From NCBI GenBank assembly GCA_963930655.1, contig OZ005618.1:3556001-3620000 (forward strand): DNA of 64,000 nucleotides. The letters are read 5' to 3'. Origin of the DNA: Myrica gale (taxonomy: Eukaryota; Streptophyta; Magnoliopsida; Fagales; Myricaceae). Shown here one piece after another: positions 44,490-55,391 of this stretch (positions are counted from its first letter, which is position 1; every line of letters begins with the position of its first letter). The position numbers and the translations under genes were made by a program. The notes under the pieces were generated by a model that ran no database searches, had not been told where the DNA came from, and worked only from the letters and a program-made list of their open reading frames with translations.

Positions 44490-47000
44490 ATAAAGTCAAG
44501 TTTAACCTAGTAAAGTTTCAATGTGAGATTTAGTTATCTTTCATTCATTATTTTCTCCTACTCCAAATAGGATTTAAGGTATTACAAGTAACCGCTTCAT
44601 TGTATCTGAGGCTACTATTGAGACTCCACAAATTTTGAGATTAATTGAGATGTGTGAAAGTTGATTCGAACACCCACTTAACAAAAATAGTTAAGACCAA
44701 GTGCTTCAAACCTTGATACGTGGTACTGAGCTAGAAGAATGTAGGGGCTGTTAAATAGGAGAAGAGGATATTCTCTTTAACGCGTACGTACATATCCTCC
44801 ATAAAAGCTTTTGTTGTCTGTCAAGCTCCAACTATCCTACCGGCAACCCACTGTAGAAAATCCACGAGGACTTGTTACACATTGCCGAAATACAAAAATG
44901 TCCACTTACGGACCCACCTTCCCTCTTTAGTTTGACTAATGTAATTTCTTAAGGCAACGTAGATGGAAATTGATGGGGGCAAATATCCTAGACAGCCTCG
45001 AACAATCAGAGTACATTACATAGTTGAGAAATTTAAAATTTGGCAGGTTGCATGCAGCTTCCTCGTTCGACCTCTGGAAATTAAACATATATATCTGGTT
45101 CGCTATCTCTCTCCTCTTTAGTATCATTGATTTCAAATCTCGTGTCCGAAAGTTCGGAACCTTCCCAAATGAATTTCGAACAAATTATAAATACATATTT
45201 ACCTTCCAACTCCGCTGGTGCTTCTGCAATCCCGAAGGACATTAAATTGACGAACATCTAATATTTTTACTCGAATTTAATATTGTCTATATAACTTTCA
45301 AAAAATATGCAGTGGCGGAACCAAGATTAAATTTGAAGGGAGCAAATTTCTAAGGCAAAATGACATTAAAAAAATTCTTATATAATCCAAAAGTGTCTTA
45401 GAGTTAAATATTAAAAATTAAGGGTTAAAAATATTAAAATATTGAACCATTTGCAGGGGTAATTGCTCCTGCTTTCGCCTCTTACATCATCATCTAATAA
45501 CGGAGTCTATATGTTATGTCTATTTCTCTTAGAATTATATGATAATAAAAATTAATAGATTTTTTATTAAAATACTACTTAAGAGTAATTTTTATTTGGA
45601 AGACAGCGAAATTCAAAGTTCCAAGCAAGATTTACGGTCCTAGTCTAAAAAATAGTGGCTGAACAACTTTTCCAACTTTTGAAAAACGAGAAAGCTTCTC
45701 GAAGTCGGACGGAGAACCAAGATATGTGTACGTTATATAGACCGACTTTAAATTGTAGTCATTATTCATCAAATCAACGGCTGAAAATCGACCACGTAGG
45801 ATATTCACTCATGCTATCTGTATTCTGGGTCACAACCCCACGACCGGTGTCTTTCGAGTTAACTTCAGTGGCAATTGAACTCCAACTTCGTCTATATGCA
45901 CCTTCCCTGGTTAAATTTTCCAAGTGGGAGCGACTCTTTATTTTAAAATAATAGCCTTGATTCACTTTTTTTCCTTTTAAAATAATTCGTTCGATCCTTG
46001 TTTCTCGACAACCAAACACATGCCAGCTCAGGAAAACAAACACACCAAAAAGTTAATCAATGAACTATACAACATGAACATCATTATCATCTGGAAAAGG
46101 AGGTACACGGACACAATCTCTTTCTAAAATGCGTTGCTCTTTACGCCATTCCATAGGCCTTAACTTTTTTCTTTACTTTTCTTCTTTCTAATTTGTAAAG
46201 TAGTCATGGATGACGCAACACAACATTACCTGGGAAACTTCAACCTATACGACCAACGGTCCAAAATTCTACCCAAGACAAGTGCAAAGAAAAAGAGTAC
46301 CACTTGAAACTTGCAGCCAGAACAGAGGAAGATTTCTGGGTCCAGAGAACGTGAGGAGAGGTTTAAAGAAACGCATGACTTCAACTATATGATTCCAAAG
46401 AGTTAATGGTATCACAGTTCCAAATATAGCCTCTTTCATCCATCACCTATACAACCAGAATTTCTCAGAACCTGCTTTTGATCATTTCCCTCCCCTTACA
46501 AGCATTTCACAATGCAGCCAGTCCCGCATTCTGTTCATACAGAAACTCCAGACCAATTTATATACTTTATAGGGCAATCCATGGATTTCCAATTAGACTG
46601 CACGCTTAAGAAAGAAAGAAACATAAACATGCGCTTTCAACAAGGATCATCAATACCACCTTTAAAGAAGCCATGAACCAACCTGAATGCTGAGAAATTA
46701 ATGTCACCAATATGATCTGTATAACCATTCTAAAATCTCAAGATAAGAAGAGTAACTGCAGAACCTACAAAAGTGAACAAGTCTAAAGCATAAATCGTGA
46801 TCATTACAGCAAACTCTTCAACTTGAGGCAGTATATTGGCCGGCTGAAACACTTCCTTCATAAAAGAAGTATGCTCTTCCTAATAATACTGTTTCGACTT
46901 ATTTGATTCAGGCAAGAAAAACTTCTATCAAGGATACCCAAACTTCTGCATGTTTATTTGTGGCAAAAACTTCTCTAATGCATACACAACTTCTACATGC
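44490..47000. other. Spacer between P450 and OTU genes
   Basis: No gene recognised. The portion 46400-47000 is probably the 3' UTR or downstream flank of the minus-strand OTU gene. Short frames at 45655-46043 are open on both strands with no domain. Confidence 0.4.
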
Positions 47001-49242
47001 TTATTTCTCGCAACTTTCTTCTGAGAAAGACTCTAACAGGTCATAGTGACCATATCCATGAAACAGCACATTGATGGGACTCTCTTCATCTTTTCGATAC
47101 TCTTCACCGTACTTTGCTATGTTTACCAAAGCACTCGAGCCTCTTTTTATCATGAAGACCGATATTGGTGTCCTGAAGTGTAAATAGAGTACATTAGATG
47201 TAGAGCTTCATATAAGTAAAATGAAAAGACTACGTAAACGTGAAATATGTTCTGTTTCAATGATGGAGCACTTGTTGAGACAAAGAGACTCCATCATGTT
47301 CACACATATGAGTTGCACATCTTTTATTCTATTGACATCTCAATCCCATAATCGTTAAACTGACCCCTAAATAAAAATGAATGAATCGATAGCATTTCTA
47401 ATGATGGCTATTCAACTCTCCCAAATCCCCAGGCTGGCCTATGTGATGTGCATTTCAGGGTGAGAAATTGGCAGAATGACAAACATTTTGAGTATGAGAT
47501 GTACTGTGGAAACAGAAAGCAAAACAATCAGAATTGAGGAATCAGACTGCTAAATATATATCGTATCCGAAAACTAGCAGTTCGCCCCATCAATCCTCCA
47601 GGGCCCAAATAATTCCATTTTTTGGTTTGCAAACAACAATTTATCAGAAAACACAGATTGTGGATATCCATCACAAGACTGCCTGAAATATAATTAAGCT
47701 GGTCCAAACGGAACTAAAACTCTATAGGGCAGAAAGGAGAGTACAAAACTCACTTCAAAACATGAGAAGCCATCAGCAGCTCAGGTTCTCCACCCCATAC
47801 ATAAGGTTGTTGAATTCGCTTGACATAAGCATCAAAATCTCCTTCAATGAACCTATGATATTACCAGAAAATTGAATCATAATTACACGCTCTGACAATT
47901 AAAGTCACTCTCAGCATTCCATTATCATGAAGCTTACCATTCTGTTTCCTTCCGCCTCTTTAAAAGCTCATCTACAACCTACAAAACCATTGTTTGTTAG
48001 AAACAATTGATGAGATCATGCACCCAAAATAAAATTTCTAATGCAGAAAAGAACTGGCTTCTTATCGGTCATACTTGAGCTCTTAATTCATCAGCAAGTG
48101 CTCTCTGGCGATTCTCATCAGGAGCTTCTTCCCCACTTCTCAAACAAGCCCCATGTGCTATTGCTCTAAAGAGGCATCGACCATCAGCAAGCACCCCTGC
48201 AATGATATCCACAATATTGTCAATAATTTTCCCCAGGTTGAACAAGCACTCGACAAATTTTCGGCAGAAAATACTTTAGAACATATTGACTCAATCAGAT
48301 TTTACATGTCATTTCCTCGTTTATTTCTTCTTCCTAACTTATGAGAAATTAATAATAGTAGAATATAAATCATTGATCGTTTTAAAAATAACGAATTTTT
48401 CTATCAAAATAGGCCAAACTCAAATGCATCATTTCTATCAAATGTATTTCTTTTCTTGACATTGCAGGAAATAATTCTTCAGCAATCATTACTTTGCGTT
48501 CAGAGGACAACTTAGACCACTTAAACGGCCGCAAAATTACAATCTCACCAAGTCAATAAATCATCGAATAGAACGTATTGTTGATATAACAACAAAAAGT
48601 AAGAGATTGATGCAAAAGGCCGATAATTCAAGGGTTAGAAGGATATAGCATGTAATGCAAAAGACCTGTGACCCTGTAATCAGCAGACTCCTCATTATTC
48701 TCGTTAGTGTTCGGATAGATTGCATCGCAGCCAATAATTTCATCGTTCTTTTTAGCGTTCAAGTCAATGAAATCGCAGCCGTCTACTTTCTCCTCTACTA
48801 CGACTGCCTCGGAATTCTCGTAGGCTGCCGCCAAATCTAGCGGCGCCAGGCACGCACAGACGCCGAACAACAGCCAGGCCGGGTCGGGCCGATGGAGCCA
48901 GCGGGCGGGACGTGCGTCCCACGCGACGTTCCACGACCCTTCCCCTCTCATCTCACGCCTGAGCATCGCCTTACTTCGGAGCAGGAGATCGCTGCGGAGC
49001 CCGGCGGCTCCGCACGGCATGATTGCGTGCCATATGGACGCCGCACCGCCGCCGAAAGAGCCGTGAAGTCGACAGGCACTGGAGTGGTGGCGCCGAGGCC
49101 TCCGGTCTCCGTTGAAATCTACTAAGTGTATCGGGCTCTGCTGGAGCCGGCAGTTGTGGTGAGCCGCCGAGCCGTAGGTGAAGGAGGAGGACAGTGAGGT
49201 GAGGATCCAAGGCTTGGGGCGTGCACACAGTACTCCGAGCAT
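47001..49242 (-). CDS. OTU-domain deubiquitinase, OTU4-like, 336 aa
   Basis: Five exons in phase: 49242-48666, 48196-48075, 47978-47938, 47852-47754 and 47172-47001. The OTU cysteine protease domain starts at residue 192. Asp197 and nucleophile Cys200 sit in LADGRCLFRAIAHGACLR; then come KRRKETEWFIEGDFDAYV, the WGGEPELLMASHVLK block, and catalytic His322 in HGYGHYDLL. It removes ubiquitin from proteins. The N-terminal 190 residues are Arg/Ala/Ser-rich and GC-rich, with a hydrophobic run (AWLLFGVCACLAPLDLAAA, about 125-145). This could be an organelle signal or a membrane anchor, as in Arabidopsis OTU4-type proteins. The first exon is far richer in GC and CpG than its surroundings. Confidence 0.9.
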
Positions 49243-49499
49243 TACAGAAAAAAGATTTTAGTTGACTCTATACTGCGGTAACAGGGTGTATCCCTGCTTA
49301 ACTTACGCAACCCATTTCTCTCAGAAGATTAGTAGATCACAGTATAGCTCTCTGAAAAGCTACACTTTTTTGGTTGCTGCTCTTGCTGAGGTTTTTCTGC
49401 ATCTGCGAAGCAATCTAGGGAAGGGAAATGAGAGAGCCAAGAGGAAGAGTGGTGCCACATGGGGTCCACGAGAAAAATAAGATTTCTTCTTTATTTATA

Positions 49500-52046
49500 A
49501 TTTATTCAACATTTGTACTGATTTTAATGATAATTTATTATTATTTTTTTCCCAGCTTAGTTGGTAAAGGTATATTCTAATATAAGATTCGCTATTTGTT
49601 CTTTTTGTAGAGATTGTTTCGTCGTTGGACATTATTGTCTGAATTACGGAAATGGGCTTTGGGTTATGTTGTTTTGATTCTACAAACTAGGGTAAAATTG
49701 TCAGAGTGGAGGGAAGTAGTGTGGGGAACGTTGAGGTGGGTGCACGTGCTGATTGATTGATTAAGTAAAATAGTACGGTCACGTGTTTGCCTGGAGATTT
49801 GGAATTTTCCATTTTCCCTGGAGCAAACAGCAAAGAATCGGGTAAGGTAAAACGTACTCCGAGAGTTTACCCGGGGAATGCATTTTGGAGGGAAAAAAAA
49901 TATATCAAAAGATTATTAAACTAATATGAGGCGGATTACTGGTGTAATGGTTGTTGAGTTAGATAATCAAAAGATTTGAAAATTTAATTAAATAAAAATT
50001 GCACTAGAGATTACTTTAGTATGTGAAAAGATTCATAGAGAAGCTTTATGTGACGTTCGTTTACTAGTTTTTTTTTTGTAAGATTTGTATCCTATTTTAT
50101 TTATTTATAATCTAAACGTCACAAAATACACGTATTACAATACAATACTTTATTATATTTTTTTTCAAAAATCAATCAATTTTAACAACTTTTGTACGTA
50201 TGTCAATAGAACTTTAACATCACCTAAATATTCACAATTTTATTAGAATCTTACAAATTTCTTCTAAACGAACATCACCTTAGTTTTAGTCTCTAATTAT
50301 TACCAAAATATTATTTATATGTCTAAATTAAAAATTTCATCACATTTATTCTTTCAATAAAATTTTACTATTAAAATGTACAAAATAAGTCATGTAATAC
50401 AATATCGTTAGATCTTATGACAACGTGAATTTTAATGCATTTTATTAGTTTAAAGACAAAATGTGATGAAATTCATAATTTAAACATATACGTAAATGAT
50501 ATTTCGATGATAATTGGGGATTAAAGTGATAAAATCGGTAACGTCCTTGGTAAATCAAGTACTCACAAATTCGTGAGTACCCAACATACGAACTTTACAG
50601 CATTTAATATTATTTATGAAAAAATTCGAATTTATGGATGCTAAATGTTTTATCATACCTTTTGATACCTGTTGCATTATTCTCCTTCATTATTATACAA
50701 TAATACAATTAAAAAAAATTATAAGAAATATCGGTCTTGAATAACCAATTATTTATAAACATAAACAAAAGTGCCACTAAAGAAATAAGTACAGTTTAGT
50801 ATATGTTTTAGAAGCTGCATATATGGTAGTTCCCCCGCACCAACCACGAGTCTTCAATATAGAAGGAATACATAATTACTCTTTCACCCTTATTCTTTAA
50901 GGCTATTTTCTTTCTCATTAGTGTCTTTTATCTTCTTTTATAAACAGCGGATCATGATTATATAATGCAATTTGGAGAAAACTTGACACAATAGATGAAC
51001 ACTACATTATTTAATGTGACTCAGATAAAATTTCCGGACAACATGTCAATCTCTGTCTGAATTGTTTAATGTAATTTGGAAAAAAATTGAAAATAAAATC
51101 ATAATCCGTGAACAATAACCCATGTAATTAATTACTTGCAAGATGATTAAGCCTGTTAAGTCACACATCTAATTTAATTTCCAACAAAATCCTACTCGAC
51201 CCTAAAGAAACAGTTTATTTAAAATCAATCCCGAAAAGAGAGAATACAAATTTATTTGACAAAAGTTTTATATCGGATGTCCTATTATGACACGACTGCA
51301 CCACACATCGAAGGTTTCACAGCTCCTCCGTGAATTTCGCTGCGCCACAAATTCGACCTAATTCCATAATTATCTAACTTTCACAATTAATAATATTGGT
51401 CCAAATTGACATTTTTACACCAGAAACTAATTAGAAATAGGCAAAGCACGAAATTAATAATGAGTATGACGTTGAATTAGGTCGAATGTGCATATATAGA
51501 AATTTGAAAACAAATTACCTCTGATCATAATAATGGAATTAATTATATATAGCCGCCTTCTTTTTTAATTATTGTTGTTCTTTTTTTCGGAGCTCTTAGG
51601 GTGCACGGCGGCGGCCTTCAATAGACACGTTACGTTTGCTGTTATGAAAATGATGTGGTAGCGAGAAAAAAGAAAGGAAAAGAAAAGGAAGACAGAGTGA
51701 TGATCTGTAGTAACCTGCTCTCGCCGGCCGGCTGCCTCTTTGACAAAGAGCTGGATCTCTCTGCTTTTGGGCATGATAATATTAATGGTATATATGTTTC
51801 ACCGACCAACGCGACACGTGGATTCCCTTAGGGAATTAAAATATTTATTATGTGGTTTGATATTCACGAGATGATTCAATTAAAAAAAATAAAAACTTTA
51901 AAAAGTTAAGTTCACATAAAAAGTGATGATACCAAAGTCATTCGATGCATGAGAATTCTATGAAGTCCCAAACTTTAGACAAGTATAATCCGTTAAATTA
52001 CATATACGAGAAATACTGACCACATGAATAAACTACCCGTTAATGT
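49500..52046. other. AT-rich spacer with MITEs
   Basis: No gene supported. A MITE lies at 50049-50282. A small basic open stretch on the minus strand (51712-51774, MPKSREIQLFVKEAAGRREQ) is followed by a possible donor, but no partner exon is seen. The region around 51300-51500 shows no feature. Confidence 0.4.
50049..50282. repeat. MITE with TGACGTTCGTTTA ends
   Basis: The left end TGTGACGTTCGTTTACTAG with GTAAGATTTGTATCC pairs with the reverse complement of the right end (GGTGATGTTCGTTTAGAAG, GTAAGATTCTAATAAAATT). Same general family as 39809-40390 and 61378-61640. Confidence 0.6.
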
Positions 52047-52206
52047 TGGTGGTGTTTGTTTGTGAACGAGAATATTTATTTTACTGAGATTTTATTAGAG
52101 TTTGTGAAAAATAGAGTGTGTATGTGTAAAAATTAAAAAAATTTGAGTCTGTTTATTTTGTTGAAAATTTTGAAATTCCAATATTTTGAAAAAACAAACA
52201 ACACGT
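52047..52206. repeat. Short MITE-like element
   Basis: Runs from GGTGGTGTTTGTTTGTG to AAAACAAACAACACG, short inverted ends around an AT-rich middle. Related in ends to the other GTTTGT-type MITEs of this window. Confidence 0.45.
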
Positions 52207-52634
52207 AAGCATGGCAATAAAGAATCGCTTAGGAAATGTATGCAATCATAAACAGAGATATTAGAATATTATGAGAATATTGAAAAAGGCTAATTTAACC
52301 ATCAGAGTACTTATTCCTCTCGGTTGAGTGAAATCCATTTGTGTTGTGTAGGTAAATCTTCGAAGTATGAGCGAGTATAAAAGTGCAATTGTTCTGAATA
52401 ATTATCATAAATAATTTGATTAGTAAAAAAAATGGTCAATTCCAAGATTTTTAACTTAGTAATTGTCTGGTTTGTTTGGGGGCGAGTATAAGCTGACTTG
52501 AATATCCAATTAGAAAAAAAAAATTCACAAAAACGCAAGAGAAATATATTTATGTGATATAATGAATGACTCACATGTAAATAAATCGGTTATAATAAGT
52601 ATGAGGCATAGTTAAGCGAATTAATATTTTTCAA

Positions 52635-52772
52635 AATTAATTCCATGATAAATATCAACAAATATTGTCTGTTATTACTAATTATGCGCGATTCAAATTT
52701 TATAATTAATTCCATGATAAATATCAACAAATATTGTCTGTTATTACTAATCATGCGCGATTCAAATTTTAT
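52635..52772. repeat. Tandem duplication, two 69-bp units
   Basis: Two almost identical units (AATTAATTCCATGATAAATATC to GCGCGATTCAAATTTTATA) differ by one or two bases, so the event is recent. The frame across it encodes a repeat peptide only by chance. Confidence 0.92.
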
Positions 52773-52946
52773 ATATATTGTTTTATTTGCAGTGTTCTCC
52801 TTAGCAAACATTTTAATTTACTTGATTTATTTCGTTTATATATTGATACCAACACACCAACACGTTGCAATCACTTTTTCTTATTGGTTTTCTCTTTATG
52901 GAGAAAGCGTTGCCTAATGCCTCTGTATCTGTCACCAACCAACTTA

Positions 52947-53100
52947 GGTTATCTTTGTGTTGTTAAATTTTTGGTATTGAGTTTAATATTAGTATTGGGT
53001 TTAGTGAAAAAGTGAAGAGAAAAGTAATTTTTTATAAGAAAAAGAAATTATATTATAATATTTTATTAAGAATTAATGAAATATTTTGTACAAGCGCACC
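52947..53100 (+). mobile_element. MITE family A, copy 5 (shortened)
   Basis: Starts GGTTATCTTTGTGTTG and ends CAAGCGCACC, with GTATTGGGTTTAGTGAAAAAG and AAGAGAAAAGTAATTTTTTATA inside. The middle is about 45 bp shorter than other copies. Flanked by CTTA and TAAG. Confidence 0.78.
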
Positions 53101-53409
53101 TAAGGTCCTCGGAGTCGGCTGTCCTTGTGATGGAAAGCTGTCGACGTGGAAGAGCCAGCACAAATCGTTCTCTGTGGAGTCGTGGAAGGTACGACAAAGC
53201 CAACGGCCAACGAGGACAAAACGATGACGTAACTACGTACGTACGAGATCCACCTAGAAAATTTGGGAACGATAATTGGTCATTGTTTGTCTCTACCGTG
53301 ACTTTAGTTAGCCAGCTTTACGAAACATCAAATCACGTTCCTGAAACATATGGCCTTTTGTTACACAGAAAAGACAACGGCAAAAAAAAAAAGAATAAAA
53401 AGAAATCAA

Positions 53410-53481
53410 TGTGGCTGCTGGGATTCGAGCCCAGGTCTCCACGGCCACAACGTGGAATTCTTACCACTAAACTACAGCCAC
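53410..53481 (-). tRNA. trnH-GUG: tRNA-His (anticodon GUG)
   Basis: The minus strand forms a standard cloverleaf: acceptor GTGGCTG/CAGCCAC, D-loop AGTTTAGTGGTAAGA, anticodon loop TTGTGGC with GTG, and T-arm CTGGG-CTCGAAT-CCCAG. The discriminator is A. It is followed by TTTTT within 15 nt for Pol III stop. The usual extra 5' G of tRNA-His is not encoded, as expected for a nuclear gene. Looks functional. Confidence 0.95.
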
Positions 53482-53984
53482 GACCTGATAATTCGAATGA
53501 ATTTTGTTTTTTATAATACAACTAGATGTTTCGATGAAAAGAGATATTATTTAATAATTATTTTATTAGATTAAAATTTTGACAAACACCACCAATGCGC
53601 GTCTTGAGGGTCGAAAGTTGATACACTTCTTTCTGGTGAGAATCTCGGCCCATGTAATTCAATATGGCTGGGCATAAACAAAATGGCATAGAGCTTTACA
53701 AGAGAGGAGCCCAAGCCCGAAGCACTTTTCAAAGTACCATTTTAAGGATTTGGATGATTGTAGGATAATTAAGTTTATCGCGTCAAGTTAATTGATAGAT
53801 TTTAAATGTGACCACCAGGGTTTAAGGAATTGGGCAGCTCTTAATAATACGCATCGGCATTAAACTTGAGGGCCGCCTTGAAGGTTTGCATCAGTGATGC
53901 CCTTCCTAGCTAGCTTCAGACAGAAAAGTATCCTCCTTTGTTTTCATTAATCCAATCTGTGACCGGAACCAGCGACCTGTTTCC

Positions 53985-55391
53985 ATGGCCCTTGATCCAG
54001 CCACTTTCGAAACCTTAGCTCCATCTCGCTTCGTCACCTTCACGTTCCCCCACCCCTCACATCCCAACTCGCTTCTCCGAGTCGCAGTCCTCGACTCCCC
54101 GACCCAACCTGCAGACTCTCCTCGAGTCGCCGCGATGTTCGTCCCCGAGCACCGGGAATCCGACTGGATCTTCTCCACAGATTCTGGTCACCTCCAGCTC
54201 CTCCTCAACTCTCCCGGCATTTCCCGCCTAATCCTCATCGGAGACCAGCCTATCGCCGGTTATTGTTTAACAACAATTTACCACCGTCCGATCAATAAAG
54301 ATCCCAGTATCCTGGAGGTGACCTCGAAACCTCTTTTGCTTGCATTGTCTCCTAAATCTTTGTTCGAGAATGGAATTCCCGAGATACCCGTATTGAGCTA
54401 TGAGGATAATGTGATTTCTAGCGTTGTTTTAGAGCATTGTATTGGGTCTTTTGTAGGCGAAATGTTGGTGGAGGATGTGGAACTTGAGTGTGGCAGTGGA
54501 GTGGATGAGTGCATCAAGAGGGAGTTTCGGAGGCGATTGAGGTTCAAGAGGATGCCAAACTTGATTCAAACGGAGATTCCGATTGTTCCAGAGGATGGTT
54601 TTGGTTCTGATCGTTTGAAGATCGGGGAGGTTGAGTTCAGGCCTGACATTAAAGTACTGGTGCATCCTTACCTGGCGCCAATGGTGGCGAGTCTTGGTTT
54701 GATGGGTTCTCGAATCGAGAAACGTATTCAAAGTGGGCTTAGACCGAAAGCTTTGTGTGTTGGTGTTGGGGGTGGGGCGTTGCTTGCTTTTCTGAAAACC
54801 CAACTGGGTTTTGACGTCGTGGGGGTGGAGGCTGATAAGGAGGTTTTGAGGGTTGCAAGGCAATATTTTGGTTTGGATGGTAATGACTCTATCCGGGTTC
54901 TGATCGGAGATGCCATAAATGTCATAGAGAGTCTCGCATATCAAGCAAAAGGGCACAATTTGGGTTATTCTGGTGTTCATGAGGCAGAGAATGGTAGTTA
55001 CCTGTATGGTAGCAGCGATGTCAACAACAAATTCGATGTAGTTATGGTTGATCTAGATTGTAGTGATGCTAAGAATGGCACAAGTGCTCCGCCATTGGAA
55101 TTTGTTAGGAAGCATGTTCTTTTGGCTGCTAAATTGGTTCTTTATGATTTTGGAATACTGGCCATAAATGTCATTCCTCCAAACAGGCCGTTCTATGAGA
55201 AACTGACACAAGCTTTTCGTGAGGTTTTTCATGAGTTGTATGAAATAGTAGTAGGCAATGGAGAGAATTTTGTTCTAGTTGCCACAATGTCACCTACTAT
55301 GTCTTCCAATTCAGAATGTGAGAATTCTTTTCTCATCAGACTCAGATTAGTTATTTCGGGAGCATATATGGATTCCATAAGGAAGATCTAA
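53985..55391 (+). CDS. SAM-dependent methyltransferase, METTL13/spermidine-synthase-like, 468 aa
   Basis: A single uninterrupted exon encodes 468 residues. The C-terminal half has a Rossmann-type SAM-binding fold: glycine-rich motif I CVGVGGGALLAF (about residues 257-268), acidic loop VVGVEADKEVL (about 279-289), GDAINVIESL, and FDVVMVDLDCSD (about 349-360). The N-terminal 200 residues lack known motifs. It fits the family that includes METTL13-type eEF1A methyltransferases and spermidine-synthase-like proteins. The substrate is not evident. The first 130 codons use many C/G-ending codons, unlike the rest of the gene. The ATG chosen is the first in frame and starts MALDPATFETLAPSRF. Confidence 0.8.
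   Translation: MALDPATFETLAPSRFVTFTFPHPSHPNSLLRVAVLDSPTQPADSPRVAAMFVPEHRESDWIFSTDSGHLQLLLNSPGISRLILIGDQPIAGYCLTTIYHRPINKDPSILEVTSKPLLLALSPKSLFENGIPEIPVLSYEDNVISSVVLEHCIGSFVGEMLVEDVELECGSGVDECIKREFRRRLRFKRMPNLIQTEIPIVPEDGFGSDRLKIGEVEFRPDIKVLVHPYLAPMVASLGLMGSRIEKRIQSGLRPKALCVGVGGGALLAFLKTQLGFDVVGVEADKEVLRVARQYFGLDGNDSIRVLIGDAINVIESLAYQAKGHNLGYSGVHEAENGSYLYGSSDVNNKFDVVMVDLDCSDAKNGTSAPPLEFVRKHVLLAAKLVLYDFGILAINVIPPNRPFYEKLTQAFREVFHELYEIVVGNGENFVLVATMSPTMSSNSECENSFLIRLRLVISGAYMDSIRKI

Noticed and set aside
48892-49125. GC-rich 77-residue plus-strand frame
   Set aside because: Antisense shadow of the OTU gene first exon.
51565-51774. Possible small exon on the minus strand (MPKSREIQLFVKEAAGRREQ, then a GT donor)
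   Set aside because: No partner exon with acceptor and domain could be found within 2 kb; left as unknown.
53076-53516. 146-residue open frame on plus strand
   Set aside because: It runs antisense through the tRNA-His gene and into MITE sequence; no domain is seen.
54429-54980. 183-residue minus-strand frame inside the methyltransferase gene
   Set aside because: Shadow of the real plus-strand exon; composition reflects the complement of that gene.
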